Shown here piece by piece: positions 36,159 through 44,112 of a stretch of DNA of 46,737 nt. The stretch is from NCBI GenBank assembly GCA_964544765.1, contig CAZJDM010000013.1, forward strand, positions 1 to 46,737. The letters are read 5' to 3'. A program made the position numbers and the translations under genes. The stretch comes from CAZJDM01 sp964544765. Lineage in GTDB: Bacteria > Bdellovibrionota_B > Oligoflexia > CAYFLR01. The notes under the pieces are model-generated. The model searched no databases. It worked only from the letters and a program-made list of their open reading frames with translations, and was not told where the DNA came from. Each line of letters starts with the position of its first letter. Position 1 is the first letter of the stretch.

Positions 36159-38546
36159 ATGGATTTACTTTCCTACTTGGAAGGGAAGGCTCGTTTAGTA
36201 AGAGAAGGTAGTGGATTATGGAAGGTTGAACCATCACCTTGCTGCAACCATAAAGGATGCGGAAAGTACAAACAGCCTAACAATGATAAGGCATATTACA
36301 AATGTTATAGCTGCGGAACTCATGCTAAAGACCCGGTCAGCTTAGAATCTAAAATTACTGGAACCACTTACCATGAAGCCCGCATTAAGCTCTACGGGGG
36401 TGATAATATCGTAACTTTATCTTCCCCCCATACCGATATGGCTCATAAAAATCATAATACACTTATGAGCAACCCCCTTTATTTAAAGTGGTTAATAGAA
36501 GATCGCAAAATTAGTCCCGACATCATCAAGCGATTTATGATTGGATGCTACTGTAACAAAGAGGGATATATCATTTATACATTCCCCTACTTTAAAGGTA
36601 CTCAGGTTCTGAATGTCAAAAGTCGAAGTAAGGATAAATCGGTCATGTTCCAAAAGAAGGATGCTGGTTTCTACCTTTACAATTATAATGCACTTGCTAA
36701 TATCGAAGAAGTGCTGGTGGTTGAAGGGGAAATGGATGTATTGGCTGCCTGTACCTATAAATTAGACCTTCCTTCGGTTAGCTTTGCTTTGGGCGGGAAC
36801 AACCTAAAACCGGAGTGGAAGGACTACTTTAACACTGTTAAAACGGTATTTTTGGCCTATGATAATGACCAAGTTGGCAGTACGGGGGCAAACAAAATGG
36901 CTCTACTGCTTGGTTATGAGCGTTGCAAATTCGTAACTCTTCCTCACAAAGACATGAATGATTGTTTAATAGCAGGTGCCACATTAGATGATATTAAGGA
37001 TTGCATCAATAAATCGCTCTACCTACCGCAACTTAATATATTGAAGTCCATTGAAGCTGTCCCTAGTGATGAGAAAGTTATTGGTGAGAAGGTAACAGAT
37101 ATCATTAATAAGATTGCCAGAAGACCCGATTTAGAAACCGAAGATTATATCAGGGCCATGAGGGAACGGTTACCTATTAGCTTTAAGCAAAGTCGAGACA
37201 TGCGTAAGCGGATTGATGAACTGAGGAGGCAGTTCAATTCGTCATCACCTTCTGATAGCACCGACAGCCAGCCGACCATAACAGATAAAGAGAGGAGTGC
37301 AGCCTTAGCTCTTTTAAAACGTAACGACTGTATTGATGTCCTTGCCGATTCTTTTAAAACCCTGGGGTTAGTTGGTGAAACCGACAATGCAATTATTACC
37401 TTTTTATGCTGTCTCACTCGCCTAATGGAACAGCAGTCTCATGTATTAATCAGTGGAATGCCTGCCAGTGGTAAAAGCCTTATAGCCGATCAGGTGATTA
37501 ATGTAATTCCTGATGAACAGGTAATTACCATTAGCTCAAGTTCTGCTCAAGCCTTTAACTACTTAGCTGAAGAAGACCTACAGCAAAAGTTGATCGTCAT
37601 TAGTGAACTAGATGGGGCTGAAGATGTCCTCTACACCATTAGAATCATGCAAAGCGAGGGTAAACTTAATCGTATTTATGTTGGCAAGGATGAAACTACC
37701 GGAGAGTTTACCACCTTTGATAGTGAAAAAACAATCAAAGCCAGCTTCCTCATTACTACCAACTTAACTCCTGCCGATATTGATCCTCAAAACACTTCTC
37801 GTCTAATGATCCTTTTTAGTGACGAGAGCGTTAGGCAGTCTGAACAGGTAAAAAATGCTTTGCTGTACCAACAGACCCGAGCTTGGAAACAGACCAAACC
37901 CAAAAGAGAAGAGATCAAAGTCTTGGTGAAGAACACTCAAAGACTTTTAAGACCACTTGAAGTTGATATCCCTTATGCGGAACATCTATTGTTTCCGGCC
38001 CGATGTTCCAAACACAGAAGGGATTTGGCAAGGTTCCTCTCTCTTATTAAAGCAGTAGCTTTCTTCCGGCAATACCAGAAGCCAGTTAAAAAGGATAGTG
38101 AGGTAGAATATATCGAATGTGACCTTGTTGATTATACCACCACCTACAAATACCTAAAGAGTATCCTTTCTTCAAGTCTCAATGATCTTAGCCTACGAGC
38201 TAAGAAGGTATTAGATGTCTGTTGCCTAGTTCAACGTGAAAAGGAAAGCAAGGGGGACCGCAAAGATTTTTGCTATAAGGAGATCCAACAGAAGGCCAGA
38301 AAGGTAGGAATTGACGCAGCCAACAGGGAAAACCTACGAATACTGGTACAAGAACTGGTAGATGAAGACCTGCTAACGGTAACTGAAGGTCGCCTGGGTC
38401 AACGTGGAAAACGACTCTACTTTACTATTACTTTTGACTTCAAGATTGACCCTACCTCCAATGCCATTAATGGTATTGAGCTACTAGATACTCAAATCCT
38501 TACGCCGGAAGAGTTAAAGGGAAAATTACTCAATTCAGAAGCCTAA
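36159..38546 (+). CDS. primase-helicase: zinc finger, Toprim and AAA ATPase
   Basis: 795 aa. An N-terminal zinc finger resembling CHC2/primase types (Cys28/29, Cys34, Cys49, Cys52) is followed by a Toprim domain with the acidic motifs VVEGEMD (~190) and YDNDQVG (~237). The C-terminal half has an ATPase with Walker A GMPASGKS (~430), Walker B LIVISELD and sensor-like FLITTNL. This is the architecture of replicative primase-helicases of phages and plasmids, which unwind the origin and prime synthesis. A perfect AAGGAGG lies before the ATG. A symmetric iteron-like array begins at its stop codon, supporting a role in the element's own replication. The last ~150 residues look like a winged-helix DNA-binding tail. 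Confidence 0.9.
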   Translation: MDLLSYLEGKARLVREGSGLWKVEPSPCCNHKGCGKYKQPNNDKAYYKCYSCGTHAKDPVSLESKITGTTYHEARIKLYGGDNIVTLSSPHTDMAHKNHNTLMSNPLYLKWLIEDRKISPDIIKRFMIGCYCNKEGYIIYTFPYFKGTQVLNVKSRSKDKSVMFQKKDAGFYLYNYNALANIEEVLVVEGEMDVLAACTYKLDLPSVSFALGGNNLKPEWKDYFNTVKTVFLAYDNDQVGSTGANKMALLLGYERCKFVTLPHKDMNDCLIAGATLDDIKDCINKSLYLPQLNILKSIEAVPSDEKVIGEKVTDIINKIARRPDLETEDYIRAMRERLPISFKQSRDMRKRIDELRRQFNSSSPSDSTDSQPTITDKERSAALALLKRNDCIDVLADSFKTLGLVGETDNAIITFLCCLTRLMEQQSHVLISGMPASGKSLIADQVINVIPDEQVITISSSSAQAFNYLAEEDLQQKLIVISELDGAEDVLYTIRIMQSEGKLNRIYVGKDETTGEFTTFDSEKTIKASFLITTNLTPADIDPQNTSRLMILFSDESVRQSEQVKNALLYQQTRAWKQTKPKREEIKVLVKNTQRLLRPLEVDIPYAEHLLFPARCSKHRRDLARFLSLIKAVAFFRQYQKPVKKDSEVEYIECDLVDYTTTYKYLKSILSSSLNDLSLRAKKVLDVCCLVQREKESKGDRKDFCYKEIQQKARKVGIDAANRENLRILVQELVDEDLLTVTEGRLGQRGKRLYFTITFDFKIDPTSNAINGIELLDTQILTPEELKGKLLNSEA

Positions 38547-38823
38547 GTTACAGCGAGTTACAATAAGTTACAGCGACAACTATATCCTGCTAAAAGCCCA
38601 CTGCGACGTGGGTCAGATGAATTTGCTTATGAGTTACAGCCAAAATACAAGAAAGCCACATAGTAGTAGAACAAGCAATGGAGGAAGTAGCCCTGTATGG
38701 TCAACCTCAGTTTTTCGCTGTAACTGCCATTTCGAAGTCCAAAAATCGTCTATATGAGCCTTATTTCAAGGGAAAGGAAATCTGATAGGTTGCCATTGTA
38801 ACTTATTGTAACTCGCTGTAAGT
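38546..38823. repeat. symmetric GTTACA iteron array, candidate replication origin
   Basis: Three direct copies of a 10-bp unit (consensus AGTTACAGCG) start at 38547, 38557 and 38567; one forward copy is at 38633. Inverted copies follow at 38719, 38797, 38807 and 38817. The forward triplet and the inverted triplet match as reverse complements over about 27 bp with one mismatch, and the two single copies share AGTTACAGC plus an A-run, so the block is arranged as a palindrome about 278 bp long. It starts at the stop codon of the primase-helicase. Iterons of this kind bind replication initiators. Confidence 0.75.
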
Positions 38824-39147
38824 TGGTCAACTCGCTTCTCTCACTTTTACCCTAGCCAGAAAATCGGAAAATCACCCCGTTTTTGGCCCCAAAATCCAGG
38901 AAAATATTTCGCTAGTCTCACCATGCTGCTAAATGTCAAGAAAAAACTATAACCACTTGATACTACATGATATATTGGCTGGCTCAAGGTTGCAGAAACA
39001 GCCAAAATCATGTACAGTTTTACTATATGGCTTGCGTCCAGCTAGCTATTAACCCCTACTTACAAACCTTTTAATAGCTAATGTCCTTCACGATGGAGGG
39101 CATTGATGGACGCATATTGTTTTAATCAGTTGTAATGGAGGAAGTTT
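38824..39147. other. non-coding stretch after iteron array
   Basis: About 320 bp without a gene. It includes an A-rich part (38880-38955) that could be a melting region and the nested inverted repeat at 39033-39114, and ends with the ribosome site (GGAGG, 39138) of the first Tudor-like gene. Confidence 0.45.
39033..39114. repeat. nested double inverted repeat (cruciform-prone)
   Basis: An outer pair TGCGTCCA (39033-39040) / TGGACGCA (39107-39114) encloses an inner pair TAGCTATTAA (39043-39052) / TTAATAGCTA (39071-39080); both are perfect. Possible roles are a single-strand or double-strand origin, a recombination site for the resolvase, or a structured leader of the small-gene operon that follows. 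Confidence 0.7.
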
Positions 39148-39363
39148 ATGCTTAACAGTTTCACGAACAACAAACAGCAAAAGAAGGTCGAGTACAAAGA
39201 TGGAGAGGTGGTTGAAGCCTGGTATGAGCCAGAAAGCAAATGGTACAGAGCTGAGGTTTTGGAGCCATTAAAAGATGAAAGGTATCTAGTCAGATATGTG
39301 GTTGACGATACTTTAGATCGTATCAAGAGTAACCTCCTAAGGAAACCTCAAACTACCACCTGA
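39148..39363 (+). CDS. small Tudor-like domain protein
   Basis: 71 aa. Residues ~18-65 read GEVVEAWYEPESKWYRAEVL, then YLVRYVVDDTLDRIKSNLL, the pattern of Tudor/Agenet domains (WYRA.V, then a strand and a D-rich turn with the aromatic positions). Little else is present, so it is a single small beta-barrel reader or adaptor. GGAGG lies 7 nt before the ATG. First gene of the plus-strand run of small genes. Confidence 0.6.
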   Translation: MLNSFTNNKQQKKVEYKDGEVVEAWYEPESKWYRAEVLEPLKDERYLVRYVVDDTLDRIKSNLLRKPQTTT

Positions 39364-39397
39364 TACGGTAAACCCCATTGTTCTTTCACATCATCTA

Positions 39398-39437
39398 AAC
39401 GCCTGGTCACTTTGTTGTGGCTGGGCGTTCTACTTTT
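39398..39437 (+). terminator. probable rho-independent terminator
   Basis: AACGCC (39398-39403) pairs with GGCGTT (39424-39429), with a CAC/GTG inner pair, then CTACTTTT. It lies 35 bp after the first Tudor-like gene and would separate it from the following genes, or attenuate between them. Confidence 0.5.
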
Positions 39438-39502
39438 AAATGAGCATGGTTGGAGGTATACAGCCAAGCCGTTGTTTAACCTTTTAACGAGAGGAGGTGC
39501 TT

Positions 39503-39742
39503 ATGAGTGATGAAGAAACCACGCCAGGAAGGTGTAAAGAGTGTGGAAGCCTTACCAGCAAGCTCAATGGAGGAGTTTGCAAACCTTGTGATGATAAGTT
39601 CTGGAACAGTTTCTTTGAAGAGGTTGAAAAATCATGTGACCAGGACAGCATTATCGTCAAGGGTATTAACAAATTGCTGAAGCTCCTTGGCATCAGCAAG
39701 AAACAAAAACCATCAGACACAAAGGGAGATCATCATGGCTAA
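39503..39742 (+). CDS. small zinc-ribbon protein
   Basis: 79 aa from the ATG at 39503, with AGGAGG 5 nt upstream; a GTG at 39497 is in frame but too close to that site. The N-terminal zinc ribbon is CKECGSLTSKLNGGVCKPC (two CxxC pairs). The C-terminal part is helical and basic (KLLKLLGISKKQKP). Nucleic-acid binding is plausible; function unknown. It overlaps the next gene by 8 nt. Confidence 0.7.
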   Translation: MSDEETTPGRCKECGSLTSKLNGGVCKPCDDKFWNSFFEEVEKSCDQDSIIVKGINKLLKLLGISKKQKPSDTKGDHHG

Positions 39743-40076
39743 AAACAAAACAACATCAAACCATGTTCTACCCAAGCTGCAACCAGGGATCAAAGTTGGA
39801 TCGTTGGTTCTAGCCAAGTGGGGTCATTTCTTCTATTTGGCGAGAGTGAGAGCCATTCGACCAATCAAGAGAATAGTGCTTATTGATTGGCTACAGGATG
39901 GAACCTACAGCGAAGTAGGTTTTCTTTACCTTAGATTATGCCCCCAGGAACAAGCTCTGTTTGACCAATGGCTTGAAAAAAGTACCTGCAAAGTCAGTGG
40001 AGACAAACACAAGTGCTTTAACGGCAAGTGCAGAAGCTGCAAAAAGTCAGTACCCAAGTTCAAAACAGCAGCTTAG
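39735..40076 (+). CDS. second Tudor/Agenet-like protein with C-terminal cysteine motif
   Basis: 113 aa from ATG 39735, with GGGAG upstream, inside the 3' end of the zinc-ribbon gene (8-nt overlap); an earlier in-frame start at 39687 would overlap far more. Residues ~25-75 (GSLVLAKWGHFFYLARVRAI, then VLIDWLQDGTYSEV) follow the Tudor/Agenet pattern. A basic tail carries CFNGKCRSCKK, a possible small zinc knuckle. The two Tudor-like genes lie almost next to each other. Confidence 0.6.
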   Translation: MAKNKTTSNHVLPKLQPGIKVGSLVLAKWGHFFYLARVRAIRPIKRIVLIDWLQDGTYSEVGFLYLRLCPQEQALFDQWLEKSTCKVSGDKHKCFNGKCRSCKKSVPKFKTAA

Positions 40077-40085
40077 GAGGTTATT

Positions 40086-40580
40086 ATGAACAATATTATT
40101 TTAATCATGCTGTTAGGACTTTTAGTCATTGGCTGTGGCTCCATTGAGGAGCTATCAATCAAAGATCAAAGCCAAACTAAAAATCATGAAGAAACCGCTT
40201 CAAAGGCAACACAAGAACCAGAGCAGTCACTAAATTGCCCTACCAAAACAACTAAACCAGCTTCCACAGCCGATGAAACCCCAACAGAAATTTCAAACGC
40301 AGGCCCTACCGTATGGGTCAGTGAAAGTTCCAATTGGTGGGATGCCATTAACAATGTTCATGCTGGCTACAAACTACCAAGTAGAGCTGAACTAATTGCT
40401 CTTATCGACAATGGAGAACTTGGTGATATGCGATTTACTATTGATACTGTTTGGACCTCTACCGAACTTGATAATGGTTTAGCGTGGCGACTAGCTCTCC
40501 ATGATGGATATGGCCATCAAACCGATAAACAGAGCATTGCCAATGTCTTCTATATCAAAAAGGAGGCCGATCATGAATGA
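40086..40580 (+). CDS. lipoprotein with Lcl/DUF1566-like domain
   Basis: 164 aa with strong GGAGG before the ATG. The signal peptide ends LLVIGC, a good lipoprotein box, followed by a Ser/Thr/Glu/Lys-rich linker (residues ~20-75). The C-terminal ~85 residues (WWDAINNVHAGYKLPSRAELIALID, then VWTSTELDNG and NVFYIKK) match the Lcl/DUF1566 pattern, in which a W..A...C/G..W-R-LP-T segment precedes WTST. Such domains are usually surface-exposed and lectin-like. On a mobile element, an exclusion or surface role is possible (inference). Confidence 0.75.
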   Translation: MNNIILIMLLGLLVIGCGSIEELSIKDQSQTKNHEETASKATQEPEQSLNCPTKTTKPASTADETPTEISNAGPTVWVSESSNWWDAINNVHAGYKLPSRAELIALIDNGELGDMRFTIDTVWTSTELDNGLAWRLALHDGYGHQTDKQSIANVFYIKKEADHE

Positions 40581-40878
40581 TAAAACAACCACTATCAGAA
40601 AGAAGAACGATCTATTCCGGCAAACTTTTATCGGAGGTAAGGTTGTCATGACTCCAATGGTTATCCATTCAGCCGACAGAGAAGCAATAATCACCGCTAT
40701 AAGGTCTTTTACTTCATTTAATGAGGACAATGATCCTTATGGAGAACATGATTTTGGTTCTGTGTCCGTTAATGGTCAAAGCTACTATTTCAAGATCGAC
40801 TATTACGATCCTCAGTACATGGGATTTTTGGAAGATGGTAACCGAGTCATGACTATTATGCACTGCTCAGAGTACTAA
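40573..40878 (+). CDS. DUF3768-family protein
   Basis: 101 aa from ATG 40573, with AAGGAGG upstream and an 8-nt overlap with the lipoprotein gene. It carries the family pattern: RQTFIGGKVVMTPMV, then FTSFNEDNDPYGEHDFGSV and YFKIDYYDPQ, ending RVMTIMHCSEY. DUF3768 proteins are common on plasmids and integrative elements; their function is not known. An earlier in-frame start (40501) would lie inside the lipoprotein gene and lacks a site. Confidence 0.85.
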   Translation: MNDKTTTIRKKNDLFRQTFIGGKVVMTPMVIHSADREAIITAIRSFTSFNEDNDPYGEHDFGSVSVNGQSYYFKIDYYDPQYMGFLEDGNRVMTIMHCSEY

Positions 40879-40900
40879 ACTTTAAGAAAGGAGTTATAAC

Positions 40901-41398
40901 ATGCTCAAAAAACAACGAGTCATAAAACTAAAACCCACTGAAGCGGAGAACAATACTCGTCTCAGTAAGATGCAAGCTAGAACCCTGGTAAAAAGAGTCA
41001 AAGAGTATCAGGAGGCAAAACAGGCTTTAGCTGAAGCTAAGGAGGAGTTTCAATTGGTCAAAGAAGCTCTAACTGGTTTTGTAGATAAGCATGGAGACAA
41101 AACTAAGCCTGGTACAGATGAGAAAACCGTGATGCACGACCAATATCAAATCTGCCTAAAGCATGTTCGAGGCAGAACCAGTATTGATGAAGAAGCCGCT
41201 ATAGAATGGGCAAAAGCATCAGGGTGGGCTGACAAAGTGCCTGGTCTAATCGTTTTTTGTGAGTATTTCGATACCGAGGTATGGGATGATGAAGTTATTC
41301 CTGCTCTTATTGACGCTGAAGAATGGGGAGCTATTGATACCATTGAAAACCGTAAACCACCCTCCTATCAACTGAGAGTACAGGAAGTGAAGCAATAA
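40901..41398 (+). CDS. coiled-coil protein of unknown function
   Basis: 165 aa with AAAGGAG 7 nt before the ATG. The N-terminal third is a long helix (QARTLVKRVKEYQEAKQALA, then EAKEEFQLVKEALTGFV) followed by an acidic beta/helix part (CEYFDTEVWDDEVIPALIDAEE). Its layout (coil then compact acidic domain) could suit a DNA-end- or nuclease-binding protein, but no family is recognised. The next gene begins one base after its stop. Confidence 0.65.
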   Translation: MLKKQRVIKLKPTEAENNTRLSKMQARTLVKRVKEYQEAKQALAEAKEEFQLVKEALTGFVDKHGDKTKPGTDEKTVMHDQYQICLKHVRGRTSIDEEAAIEWAKASGWADKVPGLIVFCEYFDTEVWDDEVIPALIDAEEWGAIDTIENRKPPSYQLRVQEVKQ

Positions 41399-41399
41399 T

Positions 41400-41759
41400 A
41401 TGGAGGCTACTTTGAAACAGAAAATACATTGGCAAAACCCTACATCAGAGGAAGAAGTCAAACTACATGCCATTAAACTAACCTTGGGTAGACAACATCA
41501 AGGCCTACTAACTTTTATCTTTGATGCTAGGCAACCACAGTTACGCTTGCCTCCTGATGAGCTATTAAAAGAAGGGGGTTATCTCAGCGGTGGAGAGTAC
41601 CTTTTACTACAAATTGCTTTGGATATATGGAGTGGAGATGGCAATGCTACCCTTGCTCGCATACTTGAGATGTTCTCAAACAGCAGGTGGCTTCATTTCT
41701 TTTGGGGTATATTTCACTTGAAGGGTATCCCAACTGAAAAGGATCTCGATCATGCTTAA
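41400..41759 (+). CDS. unknown protein (119 aa)
   Basis: ATG directly after the upstream stop (TAATATG), so translation is probably coupled. Not recognised. It contains a helical C-terminal half rich in aromatics (SNSRWLHFFWGIFHLKGIP) and a GGYLSGGEYLLLQIALDIWS segment. Last gene of the small plus-strand run before the recombinase. Confidence 0.6.
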   Translation: MEATLKQKIHWQNPTSEEEVKLHAIKLTLGRQHQGLLTFIFDARQPQLRLPPDELLKEGGYLSGGEYLLLQIALDIWSGDGNATLARILEMFSNSRWLHFFWGIFHLKGIPTEKDLDHA

Positions 41760-41888
41760 AAACGTTCCTTTAACAGACTGGTTTTCATGCCAGAAACTCA
41801 CTGTTATTCCGCTGCTATTCTCCAGCCAATAAGTCTATTTTATGGGTTTTCACGCATGACCATGAATAAGAGCGAAAGGAGGGGTAAT

Positions 41889-42491
41889 TTGCAGTCAAAA
41901 ACCAGAGCCTATTTGAGAGTGTCTACCGTAGATCAGGATATTGAGAAAAATAGAGCTGACATTCTAACGCTTGCTAACCAACGCAACCTCGGACAAGTTC
42001 AATTTGTGGAGGAAAAGGTTTCTGGTAAAGTGCCTTGGGGCAAACGAAAAATTGCTGCTCTGCTGAATGAACTTGGCAAAGGAGATAACATTATCGTCAG
42101 TGAATTGTCTCGGCTTGGCCGCTCTATGCTTGAGTGTATGGAGATACTCAGTATTGCCACTCAAAGGGGGATTAACATTTTTGCTGTCAAGGGTAATTGG
42201 AGCTTGGAGAATACCATCCAAAGTAAAATTATCGCTATGGCCTTTGCTATGGCTGCTGAAATTGAAAGGGATCTCATAAGTAGCCGAACCAAAGAAGCCC
42301 TTCGAGCAAGAAAGGCTTCCGGTAAAAAACTTGGTCGGCCAAGTGGACCTGGCAAGAGTAAATTGGATCAATATCGCCCTGAGATTGAAGCTCTTATTGC
42401 TAATGGTTCTACCATTACATTTGTAGCAGACCGTTACGGGGTAAGTCAGTCCTGTTTATCTCGATTCCTAAAAAAGCATGGTGTGAGATAG
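41889..42491 (+). CDS. small serine recombinase (resolvase/invertase)
   Basis: The likely start is TTG at 41889, with AGGAGG 7 nt upstream (200 aa). The catalytic Ser is in AYLRVSTVDQ, with the Arg motif ELSRLGRSMLE and the helix E region GKWSLEN-like (KGNWSLENTIQSK). The domain ends in the long E-helix (AAEIERDLISSRTKEALRARKASG) and a C-terminal HTH (FVADRYGVSQSCLSRFLKKHG). Such enzymes resolve multimers or invert segments. It may keep the element monomeric when replicating; inverted repeats nearby are possible sites. Confidence 0.93.
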   Translation: MQSKTRAYLRVSTVDQDIEKNRADILTLANQRNLGQVQFVEEKVSGKVPWGKRKIAALLNELGKGDNIIVSELSRLGRSMLECMEILSIATQRGINIFAVKGNWSLENTIQSKIIAMAFAMAAEIERDLISSRTKEALRARKASGKKLGRPSGPGKSKLDQYRPEIEALIANGSTITFVADRYGVSQSCLSRFLKKHGVR

Positions 42492-42562
42492 CCAATAAAC
42501 AGTAATGCACCCATCTCAAGATACTTTGCCAGGTCACATACCTTCTAAAAATGTTTGAAAGG

Positions 42563-42606
42563 AAGAGGCATCCGAACTTTAAAAGAAAAAGTTTTGGATA
42601 CCTCTT
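42563..42606. terminator. hairpin between convergent genes
   Basis: AAGAGGCATCCGAACTTT and the reverse complement of AAAGTTTTGGATACCTCTT pair with about 16 matches around an 8-base loop. It lies after the resolvase gene and before the end of the convergent gene at 42627. There is no U-run on either side, so it may be a terminator-like stem or a recombination half-site. Confidence 0.45.
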
Positions 42607-42626
42607 GAAAGTAATGCCTACTTTAA

Positions 42627-43232
42627 CTAGCAGTCTGTTTTCAAGCAGCTACTTCTCACGCTTTGGTATACTTTGCCATAAAAGAGTTCTGCCATTGCTT
42701 TATGCCCTGCAAACTCCTCCATGTAAAATAGTTGCTCGTGAGATAGATGCCTTTCATCTATAGGTATTACAAGATGATTTCCATAATACATAGATAGGAT
42801 TTCCGGGTCTGCTTTTGCTTTAACTTGGTCAGAACTGTATATAAAGGCAACCGCACAACCCAAATCCATCCTCAGCAGTTCTTCTATGACACCTGCCACT
42901 ATTAACATTGGTTCATCAAAAGGTATCTCAATAGTAGAGTGCTGTTTGAAAAACTTTTTATACGCAGCATCCCCTCGGATAAACTGATGTTGTTCATTTT
43001 CCCACCCCAGCCTTCTTTGCTCAAAAAAGGAATGACCTGTATACCTAATTATATTGTTAGGTCCGTCATTACGTTTTAATACCAAGGAACTAGAACTAAT
43101 AGCTGAATGAACCCCTAATAGTTCAATATGGAAATCTCTCGGTCCGAATCTAGTGAGAATGAAGCCCACTTCTAATACACTGCTTTTTAAAACAACTGCC
43201 GCTTGTTCTACTGTCAACAGTGGTTTAATCAT
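42627..43232 (-). CDS. unknown protein with possible N-terminal HTH
   Basis: 201 aa; not recognised. The N-terminal residues (LTVEQAAVVLKSSVLEVGFIL) resemble the helix pair of excisionase-type DNA-binding domains. The rest is mixed alpha/beta with an acidic helix (IEELLRMDLGCAVAFIYSS). Shares its strand with the small HTH-like gene 13 bp upstream. Confidence 0.6.
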   Translation of the reverse strand: MIKPLLTVEQAAVVLKSSVLEVGFILTRFGPRDFHIELLGVHSAISSSSLVLKRNDGPNNIIRYTGHSFFEQRRLGWENEQHQFIRGDAAYKKFFKQHSTIEIPFDEPMLIVAGVIEELLRMDLGCAVAFIYSSDQVKAKADPEILSMYYGNHLVIPIDERHLSHEQLFYMEEFAGHKAMAELFYGKVYQSVRSSCLKTDC

Positions 43233-43245
43233 TTAGCCCCCCTTT

Positions 43246-43467
43246 CTACTTCATAAGTTTGTTTGTTTTCCTAACTGAACAATCTTCTAGTAAAGTGCAT
43301 TGGAGCATTGAATAATCTTCTTCTCCAAGTTCTTGAAGCCGATTGATAAACCGACTTAACTTCCTTTCACCGATCTCCAAATCTTGAGCAGCTCTACTTT
43401 GACTACCAAACTTTTGTTGTAGAAACTTTTGCAATTCCCATCTCTTGCTGTCACTTTTGCTTTTCAT
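43246..43467 (-). CDS. small HTH-like regulator
   Basis: 73 aa from ATG 43467, with GGAGG upstream; the longer TTG start at 43479 would cover that site. Residues ~10-45 (LQKFLQQKFGSQSRAAQDLEIGERKLSRFINRL) have a helix-turn-helix look (S-RAA-DLEIGERKLSR). Could regulate the partner at 42627 or the recombinase. Confidence 0.6.
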   Translation of the reverse strand: MKSKSDSKRWELQKFLQQKFGSQSRAAQDLEIGERKLSRFINRLQELGEEDYSMLQCTLLEDCSVRKTNKLMK

Positions 43468-44112
43468 AACTTCCTCCAAAATGGTTAATGGTGCATCAAC
43501 ATGATGCTGTATTAATATAAGCAGGGAAAAATTGAATTTGTAATGCTTGCTATGCAGCGGTTAGCTGGTGGTCAAAATGGGAGGCCAGCCCAAAAAGTAT
43601 GAGGAGTTTTTTTCACGGAGGTAACAACCAACACAAATATTGCTATCCTGATTGGTTCCCACACCTAGAGAATGGTCAAATGATTCCCGGTATACATAAA
43701 TATACTGGATGGGATTCAATAAGGCCTAGAAGCTGTTTTGAACTGTTTTAGCCAAATAAAATAGCTTTAAGAGCAATGCTAGCACCTAGACAACGTAAAA
43801 ATCTGAGCATCGACATCATGGGGTAAAATGCTTCTGAACTATTGATTTTCACGAAGGAAGGGTTCTGCCGTTGGTAGTACGGCCAACCACCTTTTTTGCA
43901 TTTGGAGAGTCTTTATTCGTTCGATTTGAGTGCTTTTTAATGGTTTTTAAGGCTCTGAAGTGTCGATTTTAGCCCCAATTTCCCACCTCTAATTTACTAT
44001 AACAGTACCCCCACCCATAAGAAGGTATGGTGGGACATTAAATGATTTTTGAGCTAATGGTAGCTCCACTTTCAAAGTTTAAAGGCAAAAGTTTTCATGG
44101 TGTAGTCCTACA
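43468..44112. other. 645-bp gap, no confident gene
   Basis: Contains a 50-codon frame on the plus strand (43599-43751) with PDWFPHLENG and GIHKYTGWDS that reads somewhat like protein; its open frame extends upstream to a TGA at 43534 but without a start codon or ribosome site. A stem GTTGG/CCAAC with ACC then T6 near 43873-43900 resembles a terminator. The rest shows no gene. Confidence 0.35.

Noticed and set aside
38546..38823. CRISPR-like array
   Set aside because: Units are only 10 bp, partly inverted, and have no spacers of constant length; an iteron array explains them.
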